From JASFBA01 sp036172265 (GTDB lineage: Bacteria > Chloroflexota > Chloroflexia > DTKN01), in the NCBI GenBank assembly GCA_036172265.1, contig JASFBA010000021.1, positions 1 to 64,000 on the forward strand: DNA of 64,000 bases. The letters are read 5' to 3'. The position numbers were made by a program, and so were the translations under genes. The notes under the pieces were generated by a model. It was given only the letters and a program-made list of their open reading frames with translations. It searched no databases and was not told the DNA's origin. Positions within the stretch are counted from its first letter, which is position 1; each line of letters begins with the position of its first letter. Below are positions 23,074 through 30,811 of the stretch, piece after piece.

Positions 23074-23718
23074 GTGAAACCGGTCATCGTCGGCGTGGCC
23101 GGAGGAACCGGCTCGGGAAAAACCACCGTATCCTACGCCATCTTGGAGCGGGTGGGACGCGACCGCATCGCTTACATTCAGCACGATTCCTACTACCGCG
23201 ACCTCTCGCACCTGCCGCCGGAGGAGCGGGCCCGGGTCAACTTCGATCACCCCGATGCCCTGGAGAATGATCTTCTGATCCGGCATCTGCAACAACTGAT
23301 CGCCGGCCGGCCGGCCGAGATCCCCATCTACGACTTTACCACCCACACCCGCCGGAAGGAGACCCGTACCGTCCTCCCCCACCGGGTTATCCTGCTCGAG
23401 GGCATCCTCATCTTTGCCGATAAGATGCTGCGGGAGATGATGGACGTCAAAATCTTCGTGGACACCGATGCTGACCTGCGCTTCATCCGCCGCCTGGGAC
23501 GGGACATTGCCGAACGCGGTCGGACGATGGAATCGGTGATCCGCCAGTACCTGGAGACTGTCCGCCCGATGCACCTGGAGTTTGTCGAGCCGAGCAAACG
23601 CTATGCCGACATCATCATCCCCGAGGGCGGCTTCAACACCATCGCCATTGACATGGTCGTGGCCCGCATCGAGGCTCTGCTCCAGGAATCGGGGCTAGAT
23701 GTACTGCGAAACCTCTGA
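23074..23718 (+). CDS. udk: Uridine kinase
   Basis: The 214-residue protein begins at GTG after AGGAGG. It has the P-loop GVAGGTGSGKTT (residues 7-18), the QHDSYYRDLSHL substrate segment, NFDHPDALENDLL and the LID region RRLGRDIAERGR. These identify the uridine/cytidine kinase family, which phosphorylates uridine and cytidine with ATP or GTP in pyrimidine salvage. Length is normal. The stop lies 7 bp before the prfB start, so both are in one transcription unit. Confidence 0.94.
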   Translation: MKPVIVGVAGGTGSGKTTVSYAILERVGRDRIAYIQHDSYYRDLSHLPPEERARVNFDHPDALENDLLIRHLQQLIAGRPAEIPIYDFTTHTRRKETRTVLPHRVILLEGILIFADKMLREMMDVKIFVDTDADLRFIRRLGRDIAERGRTMESVIRQYLETVRPMHLEFVEPSKRYADIIIPEGGFNTIAIDMVVARIEALLQESGLDVLRNL

Positions 23719-23725
23719 GGTTCGG

Positions 23726-24824
23726 ATGAGCGAAGCGAGCGAACTTCTGGAAGGCTTGCGGAAGCGTCTGGAGACGCTGGGGAGGCATCTTTGACCTGCC
23801 GGCTCGGGAGGAAGAACTCCGCCGGCTGGAAGCGCGTACCCTGGAGCCCGGTTTCTGGGAGGACCCCCGTCAGGCCCAGGAGGTCATGCGCCGGCTGACC
23901 CATTTGCGCGAAGAGATCGAAGGGTGGCGGGCCCTTTTCCACCAGTGCGAGGAACTCCAGGCCCTCCTGGAATTGGCCCAGGCCGAGGACGACGGGGCGA
24001 TGCTTTCCGAGGTGGAGGCCGAGACCAGGCGGCTGGCCGAGGAGGTGGAACGTCGCGAACTTCGCCTGATGCTCGGCGGGGAGTACGACGAGGGCGACGC
24101 CTTGCTTTCCATTCACGCCGGGGCCGGCGGGACCGACGCCCAGGATTGGGCGGAGATGCTCCTGCGGATGTACCTGCGCTGGGCCGAACGCCGGGGCTTT
24201 GAGACCGACATCCTGGAGATCGTCCCCGGTGAAGAGGCCGGCATCAAGACGGTGACGGTGGAAGTTCGCGGCCCTTACGCCTACGGCTATACCCGTCCCG
24301 AAGCCGGCGTGCACCGCCTGGTGCGCCTTTCCCCCTTCGATGCAGCCCACCGTCGGCATACCTCTTTTGCCTTGGTGGAGGTTGTGCCGGCCCTGGACGA
24401 TTCCATCGAGGTGAACATCAACCCCGAGGACCTGCGTATCGAGGTCTTTCGCTCGGCCGGCCACGGCGGCCAGAGCGTCAACACCACCGACAGCGCCGTG
24501 CGCATCACCCACCTGCCCACCGGCATCGTGGCCACCTGCCAGAACGAGCGCTCCCAACTCCGCAACAAGGAGATGGCGATGAAGGTGTTGCGCTCACGTC
24601 TCTACGAACTGGAGAAGCGGAAGCAGGAAGAGGAGCGGGCTCGGCTGAAGGGAGAACACGTCTCGGCCGAATGGGGCAACCAGATCCGCTCCTACGTCCT
24701 CCACCCCTATAACCTGGTCAAGGACCTTCGCACCGGCTTCGAGACCAGCAACACGTCCGCCGTCCTCGACGGGGAACTCGACGGCTTCATTGATGCTTAC
24801 CTGCGCTGGAAGGTGGGGAAATAG
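23726..24824 (+). CDS. prfB: Peptide chain release factor 2, made by programmed +1 frameshift
   Basis: The gene starts at ATG 23726. A 22-codon segment (MSEASELLEGLRKRLETLGRHL) ends at an in-frame TGA (23792-23794) embedded in CTT TGA C. Slippage by +1 on CTT makes the next codon GAC and continues LPAREEELRRLEARTLEPGFWED to the stop at 24822. The full product is about 365 residues, the usual RF2 length. The SPF anticodon-like tripeptide and the GGQ motif (about 247-249, SAGHGGQSVN) are intact. RF2 releases peptides at UGA and UAA, so low RF2 raises its own frameshifting. Confidence 0.95.
23779..23795 (+). promoter_or_regulatory. Programmed +1 frameshift site of prfB
   Basis: An internal SD-like GGGGAGG (23779-23785) lies three bases before CTT TGA C (23789-23795). 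This is the classical RF2 autoregulatory arrangement. Confidence 0.93.
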
Positions 24825-25328
24825 TTACTGTCCGCAATAGGGGCAAACCGTCCAGGTCAGGTCCATCAGCCGGCCGCAGGCCGGACACTTCTTTCGAAGC
24901 GGAGTATGACAGTGGGGGCAGAGGACAAAGTCCGCCTCCACTCCCCGCTGGCAGGTGGGACAGACGGGACGCTCCTCGATGTCCTGCATAATATATTCCC
25001 GCTCCAGGGCACGGGCATAGCCCTCGGCCAGGGTCTCCCGGGGGCGGAAGAGGAGGTAAAGCCAGTAACCCGGCAGAAAGAGAAGGAGGACCAGCAGGGT
25101 GGCCAGGAGTTGCGCCGGCAGGCTCTCGCTGCGGGCACGGATGTCCTGATAAGTCCAAACCACCAGGCCCAGCCAAACGATGGCCAGATAAATCCCCAGG
25201 ACGTAGCCGACGATCTCCAAAATGGGCAGGGCACGGGCCAGGAAAAGTTGAACCTCGGGCGGAAGGGGCGACGTCGCCGTCACCGTGCCGGTAACACTTT
25301 GTGCCAGATGCAAACTCCAGGGATCCAT
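24825..25328 (-). CDS. Membrane protein with C-terminal double zinc ribbon
   Basis: Product of 167 residues. Two membrane helices (about 27-55 and 66-90: ILEIVGYVLGIYLAIVWLGLV and LLATLLVLLLFLPGYWLYLLF) are followed by a cytoplasmic helix and two zinc ribbons with CxxC pairs (CPTC, CPHC, CPAC, CPYC). The ATG at 25328 follows AAGGAGG with nine bases spacing. An upstream in-frame ATG lacks such a site. The stop lies directly against the stop of convergent prfB. It is last in the pdxS-to-zinc-ribbon gene series. The function is unknown; such domains often serve in protein-protein contacts. Confidence 0.8.
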   Translation of the reverse strand: MDPWSLHLAQSVTGTVTATSPLPPEVQLFLARALPILEIVGYVLGIYLAIVWLGLVVWTYQDIRARSESLPAQLLATLLVLLLFLPGYWLYLLFRPRETLAEGYARALEREYIMQDIEERPVCPTCQRGVEADFVLCPHCHTPLRKKCPACGRLMDLTWTVCPYCGQ

Positions 25329-25350
25329 AAGAGCAAGCCTCCTTGGTCGC

Positions 25351-25692
25351 TCAGGCCAGGTGCCGCCACGCCTCAATCGGCAGGATGAAGACGTGTGCGC
25401 CGCCGACCTGCACCTCCACCGGGGCTGGAGGAAAGAGCCCGCCCGTCTCCAGGAGCGGGGAAACCGGGCTCAGGTAACGGGTACGGGCATGGCAATGGGT
25501 TCGGATCACCTCCAGGGCCTTTTCGACGGCCCCCTCATCCACAGCCAGGAGAAGGGTATCGTTGGCCTCCATCAGGAAGCCGCCTACGCTGGCCACATGG
25601 GTGAAGTTAAAACCGGCTTCCGCCAGCGCCCGGTTCAGGTCCTCCAGGTCCCGCCGCTGAATGATGACGATAAGGAGTTTCAGGGCCACCAT
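25351..25692 (-). CDS. Cyclic-di-AMP receptor-like protein (DarA/PstA, DUF970)
   Basis: The 113-residue PII-like protein has the family pattern: an N-terminal strand LKLLIVIIQRRDLEDLNRALAEAGF, the glycine loop VASVGGFLMEANDTLLLAVD, and a strand VGGAHVFILPIEA near the C-terminus. In Firmicutes these trimers bind c-di-AMP and lack the PII ammonium-transport role. The start overlaps the stop of the upstream R3H ATPase gene, so the two are coupled. No c-di-AMP cyclase is in the window, so the ligand is inferred from the family. Confidence 0.85.
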   Translation of the reverse strand: MVALKLLIVIIQRRDLEDLNRALAEAGFNFTHVASVGGFLMEANDTLLLAVDEGAVEKALEVIRTHCHARTRYLSPVSPLLETGGLFPPAPVEVQVGGAHVFILPIEAWRHLA

Positions 25693-27356
25693 TACCCCCT
25701 TTCTTCCCGGCGAAAGATGTGCACCCGGCGTTTGGGCTCCTGCCCCTGGCTGGCCGAGGCCAGGCGGTAGCGCTCGATCATCTGGTGTTGCAGCCGGCGG
25801 ACGTAGGCATTTTGGGGAGCGAGTTCCACCTCTTCCCGTTCGCCGCTGAGCACCTGCCGGATGGCCTCCTCCGTCTCCTGCAGGGCTCGCAGCACCTCTT
25901 CTCCGGCGGGCCCCCGGCGCTCGGAGAGGAGGTGCAGGCAGTTCTCCATCTGTGCGGCGGTATTGGCCTTGAGGACGTAGACGGGGATGCCGGCCTCTTC
26001 GGCCTCACGCAGCCGGCGGGGGGACTGGCGATAATACCCTTGGAGGGTAACCACGGCCTGGGCCTGGGCCAGTTCATCTACCAGGACAACCGGCATTTGG
26101 AGCAGGCGGGCAGCCCGGGCCAGGCGCTTCCGGTTGACTCCAAAGGGATAGATGCGCAGGGGCGTGTCGGGAGGGGGTGGAACGGCCTCCTTTTCCTCCC
26201 TTCTTGCGGCCGGCGGACGCTCCTCCCTTCGAGGCAGGATTCGGCGGCCGGCCTCGGCGTGGCGCCTTTCCAAACCGCCGCCGAAGTAATCCCGCTCGAC
26301 CCAGTGCTCGATCTGGCCGTCCTCGCGGCGATGGCGAATCTCCGCCGGAGCCGGGAAGCCCCGCAGGAGCGAATCCACCACTTCAGCCACGTTGCGGTGG
26401 ACGGCTACCGTGTCCCAGTCCTGAATCTCCACCACGATGTCAAAGGTCGGCGGGGCCTTGCGTTCCAGGACGGTCTTCTGCGTCCCTCGCCGGCGGGCCT
26501 CCTCGTCGCCCAGCGTCACCGGCTGGATGCCCCCGATGAGGTCGGAGAGGGTCGGGTTGAGCATGAGGTTCTCCAGGGTATTGCCGTGGGCCGTGGCCAC
26601 CAGTTGGACGCCCCGTTCGGCGATGGTGCGGGCCGCCGCCGCCTCCAGTTCGGTGCCGATCTCGTCAATGATGATGACCTCGGGCATATGGTTTTCCACC
26701 GCCTCGATCATCACGGCGTGCTGGCGGTCAGGGCTGGGCACTTGCATCCGGCGGGCCCGGCCGATGGCCGGGTGGGGGATGTCGCCGTCGCCGCCGATCT
26801 CGTTGGAGGTATCCACGATAATGACCCGCTTGCGAAAGTCGTCGGCCAGCACGCGGGCCACCTCGCGCAGCATAGTCGTCTTGCCCACCCCGGGCCGGCC
26901 CAGGAGGAGGATGCTCTGCCCTGTCTCGATGAGGTCCTGGATGACGGCGATCGTCCCGTAGACGGCCCGTCCCACCCGGCAGGTCAGACCGATGATGCGG
27001 CCGTCGCGGCTCCGGATGGCGGAGATGCGGTGCAGAGTGCGGGCGATCCCGGCGCGGTTATCGCCGCTGAAGAGGCTGATGCGGGCCAGGACGTAATCCA
27101 GGTCCTCCTGGGAGACCTCCTTTTCGCTGAGGACGACCTCGCGGCCCGGGAAGCGGGCTTCCGGAGGCCGGCCCAGGTCCAGCACAATCTCCAGGAGTTC
27201 GCTCAGTTCGGGATCCTGGCGCAGGGGACCGTGGAGACGTGGAGGCACGGCTTCCAGGAGGGCCTCCAGGTCATCGGTCACTCGTTTCTGGGCCACCGGG
27301 AGTTCCGGCGGGTCCAGCGCCACCTTTTCTTTTCGAACGGTTAACGGAACCTTCAT
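25692..27356 (-). CDS. Ycf45/SpoIIIAA-like AAA ATPase with R3H domain
   Basis: Product of 554 residues. The ATPase core has P-loop LLLGRPGVGKTTMLREVARVL and Walker B PEVIIIDEIGTELEAAAART. SpoIIIAA-like features follow: VDTSNEIGGDGDIPHPAIGRARRMQV and TAHGNTLENLMLNPTL. A linker and a small Rossmann-like part (YPFGVNRKRLARAARLLQMP ... VYVLKANTAAQME) come next. A C-terminal R3H domain for single-stranded nucleic acids occupies about 495-545 (QHQMIERYRLASASQGQEP). The family is shared with cyanobacteria and plastids. Function is unresolved, perhaps RNA- or DNA-linked ATP-driven assembly. It overlaps the acetyltransferase-like gene upstream by ATGA. Confidence 0.9.
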   Translation of the reverse strand: MKVPLTVRKEKVALDPPELPVAQKRVTDDLEALLEAVPPRLHGPLRQDPELSELLEIVLDLGRPPEARFPGREVVLSEKEVSQEDLDYVLARISLFSGDNRAGIARTLHRISAIRSRDGRIIGLTCRVGRAVYGTIAVIQDLIETGQSILLLGRPGVGKTTMLREVARVLADDFRKRVIIVDTSNEIGGDGDIPHPAIGRARRMQVPSPDRQHAVMIEAVENHMPEVIIIDEIGTELEAAAARTIAERGVQLVATAHGNTLENLMLNPTLSDLIGGIQPVTLGDEEARRRGTQKTVLERKAPPTFDIVVEIQDWDTVAVHRNVAEVVDSLLRGFPAPAEIRHRREDGQIEHWVERDYFGGGLERRHAEAGRRILPRREERPPAARREEKEAVPPPPDTPLRIYPFGVNRKRLARAARLLQMPVVLVDELAQAQAVVTLQGYYRQSPRRLREAEEAGIPVYVLKANTAAQMENCLHLLSERRGPAGEEVLRALQETEEAIRQVLSGEREEVELAPQNAYVRRLQHQMIERYRLASASQGQEPKRRVHIFRREERG

Positions 27357-28303
27357 ATTTTCCCCAAAGACGGCGTGCTCGGTGCCGTTCCAAGAGGTGC
27401 CCCGGCCCGACGGCCGAGAAGCGTCTGACGTTGCTCCACCCGCACGGCCAGGCTTTTGGCCAGGAGGATCTGCTCGGCGTAGGGCCGGAAACCCAGACGG
27501 CGGGCCACTTCCACAAGTTCGCCCTGGTAAGAGCGTAGGACCAGGTAGACGGGGGGAGAGGCCTGTTGCAACCCCCAGGCGAGGATGGCCAGGGCTTGCT
27601 GGCGAAAGGCCGGCTCCAGGAGCACTTCCATCCGGCTGCCCCGGCTTCCCCGGGCGCAGCGCAGGTAGGCCCGGACGCGGTCCTGTTCCGGCCAGACCCA
27701 GGCCGTCTCCCCCGGGCCGGCCTGCCAGAAGGCCGGCTCCTGGCTTTCCACCTGCTGGACGATGGGCGGAGTCAGACCGGCATACAGCCCCTGCACCGCC
27801 GCCAAGGTATCGGGCTGGAGAGGACGGGGCTCCAGGTGGAAATGGGCCTCCGGCCGGCCGCTTTCCTCCCAGAGAAGGACCATCTCCTGGGCGTAAGGGG
27901 AAAAACCGGCCCGCTGGAAAAGTTCCAGGTATTCCTCTTCCGGCAAGCGGGCCAGCAAGCGCACCTGCCCCCGCCGGCCGGCCTCCATCCCCAGACTGCG
28001 CAGGAGTTCCTCCCAGGCCTCGTCAGCCGTTTCCACGGCAGCCCACAGCCCCAGGTAGCCGATTTCCCAGGTTCCCTGCAGCCGGCCTTCCCGAGCCTGG
28101 GCACAGGCCAGAAGTTTTCCCTCTTCGCAGCAAAGCAGGGTGCAAGACGACCTCCCCAGATGCAGGAAAGAGGTCAGCAGGCCGCGCCAGGGGTGGTAGG
28201 AAAAGACGAGTTGCTGCACCAGGTCCAGGTGCAGGGATACCTGGGGAGGTATGCCCAGCGGTACCAGGTCCAGCAAAGTGGCCGGCCGAATCTGCCGTTC
28301 CAT
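27353..28303 (-). CDS. Acetyltransferase-like (GNAT) protein
   Basis: A 316-residue soluble protein that seems to hold two GNAT-like halves. The second ends in a typical GNAT C-terminus (QALAILAWGLQQASPPVYLVLRSYQGELVEVARRLGFRPYAEQILLAKSL). The classical acetyl-CoA loop QxxGxG/A is not evident in either half, so catalysis is unproven. The first half (LLDLVPLGIPPQVSLHLDLV ... ELFQRAGFSPYAQEMVLLWEE) has a similar ending, consistent with internal duplication. It sits between pdxT and the R3H ATPase with close spacing on both sides. Confidence 0.65.
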   Translation of the reverse strand: MERQIRPATLLDLVPLGIPPQVSLHLDLVQQLVFSYHPWRGLLTSFLHLGRSSCTLLCCEEGKLLACAQAREGRLQGTWEIGYLGLWAAVETADEAWEELLRSLGMEAGRRGQVRLLARLPEEEYLELFQRAGFSPYAQEMVLLWEESGRPEAHFHLEPRPLQPDTLAAVQGLYAGLTPPIVQQVESQEPAFWQAGPGETAWVWPEQDRVRAYLRCARGSRGSRMEVLLEPAFRQQALAILAWGLQQASPPVYLVLRSYQGELVEVARRLGFRPYAEQILLAKSLAVRVEQRQTLLGRRAGAPLGTAPSTPSLGKI

Positions 28304-28307
28304 TCCC

Positions 28308-28883
28308 CTACCCCGTCATCTCCAGGAAATAACGATGGAAACGCTCATCTTCGGTCAATTCCGGGTGAAAGGCCGTCCCCAGGAGTCGGCCCTGTTGCAC
28401 GGCCACCACCCGCCCATCCTCCAGGCGGGCCAGGACCTCCACCTCCGGCCCGCATTCCTGCACGTAGGGGGCACGGATAAAGACCCCCCGGAAGGGCGGC
28501 GGGGCCAAGCGCTCCACCTCCAGGTCGGCCTCGAAACTATCCAACTGCCGGCCGAAGCCGTTGCGCACCACGACCACATCCAGGAGGCCCAGGAGGGGCT
28601 GGTCGGGGACGCCGCCCAGGGCGGTGCGGGCCAGGAGGATCAGCCCGGCGCAGGTGCCCCAGATCGGCTTCCCCTGGCGGGCCAGGGTGCGGATGGCCTC
28701 GTCCAGGCGGTAGGCTACTGCCAGTTTGCCGATGGTTGTGCTCTCCCCGCCCGGAAGGATCAGGCCGTCCAGCCCTTCCATGTGCTCCGGCAGGCGAACC
28801 TCCTGAGCCTCCACCCCGATGCGCCGGAGCATAGCGATGTGCTCCTGGAAATCGCCCTGCAGGGCCAGGACACCGATTCGCAT
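28308..28883 (-). CDS. pdxT: Pyridoxal 5'-phosphate synthase glutaminase subunit
   Basis: The 191-residue class-I glutaminase begins MRIGVLALQGDFQEHIAML. It contains LILPGGESTTIGKL, the nucleophile Cys78 in IWGTCAGLILLA, the loop FIRAPYVQECGPEV, and the His/Glu pair in TAFHPELTEDERFHRYFL. It splits glutamine and passes ammonia to PdxS. It lies 20 bp after pdxS, the standard two-gene operon for de novo vitamin B6. Confidence 0.97.
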   Translation of the reverse strand: MRIGVLALQGDFQEHIAMLRRIGVEAQEVRLPEHMEGLDGLILPGGESTTIGKLAVAYRLDEAIRTLARQGKPIWGTCAGLILLARTALGGVPDQPLLGLLDVVVVRNGFGRQLDSFEADLEVERLAPPPFRGVFIRAPYVQECGPEVEVLARLEDGRVVAVQQGRLLGTAFHPELTEDERFHRYFLEMTG

Positions 28884-28903
28884 ACGCCTCCTCCGTACCT
28901 ATC

Positions 28904-29788
28904 CTACCATCCCCGGCCGGCCAGTCGCTCTGTGGCCGGAATGGCGGAGATCTCCAGGCCGGGCATGGCCTCGCCCAGTCCCCGGGAGACCTCGGCGATG
29001 ATGGCCGGGTCACGGAAGTGGGTGGTGGCGGCGACGATGGCTTTGGCCCGGCGGAAGGGGTCGCTGCTCTTGAAGATGCCCGATCCCACAAAGACTCCGT
29101 CCATGCCGAGTTGCATCATCAGGGCCGCGTCGGCCGGCGTAGCGATGCCGCCGGCGGCAAAGTTGACCACGGGCAGCCGGCCGGTGCGGGCCACCTCCAC
29201 CACCAGTTCATAGGGGGCGCCCATCTCCTTGGCCGCATGCATCAGTTCCTCGGGGGCCATGCTCTGCAGCCGGCGGATCTCCCCCAGGACGGCCCGGGCG
29301 TGGCGCACGGCCTCGACGATGTTGCCGGTGCCGGCCTCGCCCTTGGTGCGGATCATCGCCGCCCCTTCAGCAATGCGGCGCAGCGCCTCCCCCAGGTTAC
29401 GGCAGCCGCAGACAAAGGGCACCCGGAAGGCGTGTTTGTCAATGTGATGCTCCTCATCGGCAGGGGTAAGTACCTCGCTTTCGTCAATGTAATCCACCCC
29501 CAACGCCTCCAACACCTGCGCCTCGACAAAGTGGCCGATACGGCACTTGGCCATCACCGGGATGCTCACGGCATCCATAATCTTCAGGATGAGTTCGGGA
29601 TCGCTCATCCGGGCCACGCCCCCATGGGTCCGGATGTCGGCCGGCACACGCTCCAAGGCCATCACCGCCACCGCGCCGGCCTCCTCTGCGATTCGGGCAT
29701 GCTCCGGGGTGACCACGTCCATAATCACGCCCCCCTTGAGCATCTGGGCCAGCCCGACCTTGGTCCTCCAGGTAGACTTTTCCATCAT
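28904..29788 (-). CDS. pdxS: Pyridoxal 5'-phosphate synthase subunit PdxS
   Basis: The 294-residue TIM-barrel protein carries the PdxS signatures: KGGVIMDVVTPEHARIAEEAGA, VMAKCRIGHFVEAQ (ribose-phosphate-binding Lys81), DYIDESEVLTPADEEHHIDK, IRTKGEAGTG (second reactive lysine) and NFAAGGIATPADAALMMQLG. It condenses ribose 5-phosphate, glyceraldehyde 3-phosphate and ammonia to PLP in a 12-mer with PdxT. The start follows AAGGAGGTG; two adjacent ATGs make the first residue uncertain by one. Confidence 0.97.
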   Translation of the reverse strand: MMEKSTWRTKVGLAQMLKGGVIMDVVTPEHARIAEEAGAVAVMALERVPADIRTHGGVARMSDPELILKIMDAVSIPVMAKCRIGHFVEAQVLEALGVDYIDESEVLTPADEEHHIDKHAFRVPFVCGCRNLGEALRRIAEGAAMIRTKGEAGTGNIVEAVRHARAVLGEIRRLQSMAPEELMHAAKEMGAPYELVVEVARTGRLPVVNFAAGGIATPADAALMMQLGMDGVFVGSGIFKSSDPFRRAKAIVAATTHFRDPAIIAEVSRGLGEAMPGLEISAIPATERLAGRGW

Positions 29789-29873
29789 CGTTCACCTCCT
29801 TGCGCACCGTTGCGCCCAACCCTGACGACATCCCTGTCGTTCCGCCCAAAGGTGTGGGCCGCGTTCTTTTTTT

Positions 29874-29902
29874 ATTATACTACACCCCGACCCAACCTGC
29901 AA
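29874..29902 (-). promoter_or_regulatory. pdxST operon promoter
   Basis: On the minus strand TTGCAG (29902-29897), a 17-bp spacer and TATAAT (29879-29874). The leader to pdxS is about 80 nt. Confidence 0.85.
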
Positions 29903-29969
29903 CTGGCCCTGTAAGGGAAAGTCGAGTTTATGTAGAAAAGGACAGGAGCGGACGGGAAAGGTAGCGTGA

Positions 29970-30617
29970 TTACAGACGATAGGGGCAACCCTCCCGGCGA
30001 GGACAGCGGGTACAGGCCGGTCCGGGGAAGGGAATCTCCCCTTCTCTCCCAACGGGTATGGCTTCGGAGACCGATTTCAGGGGGTACATCACGCCCTGTT
30101 CGTTCAGGCGGACGCCGATGCGTTCGGGCCGCAGGAGGGCGAAGAGGAGGCGCTGGTCTTCCAGGGGCCAATCGTCCTGTCCAGGGGAGAAGGGGCAACC
30201 CAGGGCCAGTCCCTGGCGAGCCAGTTGGGGGGCTAGATAGCGGTGAAAGGCCTCGGCCAGTTCCAGGAGGGCGATCGTTCCCAGCGTATCCAGGAGGAAG
30301 GCGTGGAGGGGCTGGCCCTGTTGGTTCCACCTGTGGCAACGTTTTTCCAGACGTGGGCCGATGGTGTAGACGGCCAGGAGGAGCCGGCCGGAGGGTGGGA
30401 GGGTGTGGCCCAGTTGGGGGCTGTGGAGGAGGTGGCCGGCGAGGAGGGGGCCCTGGGGGGTCAGGTCCTGCAGGGGGAAAATACGGTACACGGCCCGCGG
30501 AGAGAGGAGAGGGCCGGCCTCGGCCAGGGTCTCGGCCAGGAGGCCGGCCGGCCATTTTTCCCGCCAGGGCAGACGTTCCGGCGAAAGGGTCAGAAAGCGC
30601 GATTTCCAGATAGGCAA
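29970..30617 (-). CDS. Vitamin-B12-dependent methionine synthase activation-domain-like protein
   Basis: Product of about 215 residues. The central part (LLLAVYTIGPRLEKRCHRW ... AFLLDTLGTIALLELAEAFHRYLA) and the later GCPFSPGQDDWPLEDQRLLF ... YPLKSVSEAIPVG follow the pattern of the AdoMet-binding reactivation domain of MetH, here as a stand-alone protein. It ends in a cysteine cluster, CTRCPRREGCPYRL, which may hold a metal or Fe-S centre. The open frame upstream runs through the tRNA gene. The TTG at 30617, preceded by GGGGGTG, is therefore proposed as the start. Its partner corrinoid protein is not in the window. The family call is moderate. Confidence 0.55.
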   Translation of the reverse strand: MPIWKSRFLTLSPERLPWREKWPAGLLAETLAEAGPLLSPRAVYRIFPLQDLTPQGPLLAGHLLHSPQLGHTLPPSGRLLLAVYTIGPRLEKRCHRWNQQGQPLHAFLLDTLGTIALLELAEAFHRYLAPQLARQGLALGCPFSPGQDDWPLEDQRLLFALLRPERIGVRLNEQGVMYPLKSVSEAIPVGREGEIPFPGPACTRCPRREGCPYRL

Positions 30618-30631
30618 CGGGACACCCCCAC

Positions 30632-30660
30632 TTGACAAAGACGGCCGGTTGTGGTATAAA
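30632..30660 (+). promoter_or_regulatory. tRNA-Cys promoter
   Basis: TTGACA (30632-30637), a 17-bp spacer and TATAAA (30655-30660) place the start of transcription just before the tRNA. Confidence 0.85.
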
Positions 30661-30668
30661 AATAATAA

Positions 30669-30739
30669 GGCGACGTAGACAAGTGGCAAGGCAGGGGTCT
30701 GCAAAACCCCGATCAGCGGTTCGAATCCGCTCGTCGCCT
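30669..30739 (+). tRNA. tRNA-Cys (GCA)
   Basis: A complete cloverleaf of 71 nt. Acceptor strands GGCGACG and CGTCGCC pair fully. The anticodon stem GGGGT/ACCCC encloses the loop CTGCAAA with anticodon GCA at 30701-30703. The T arm GCGGTTCGAATCCGC is canonical. The discriminator base is T, as expected for tRNA-Cys. CCA is not encoded. Confidence 0.96.
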
Positions 30740-30753
30740 TCAGTATTATACCA

Positions 30754-30786
30754 GATGGGGGGCGACTCATTAGGTCGCCCCCCATC
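30754..30786. terminator. Hairpin between tRNA-Cys and the convergent secreted-protein gene
   Basis: GATGGGGGGCGAC (30754-30766) and GTCGCCCCCCATC (30774-30786) form a perfect 13-bp stem with a 7-nt loop. There is only a short T run (CTTTC), but its place between convergent units suggests bidirectional termination. Confidence 0.65.
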
Positions 30787-30811
30787 TTTCCCCGGCCTAT
30801 TCTGGTTACTC

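Noticed and set aside
25719..27344. 541-codon open frame antisense to the R3H ATPase
   Set aside because: Typical shadow frame of a GC-rich gene; the minus-strand ATPase has clear motifs.
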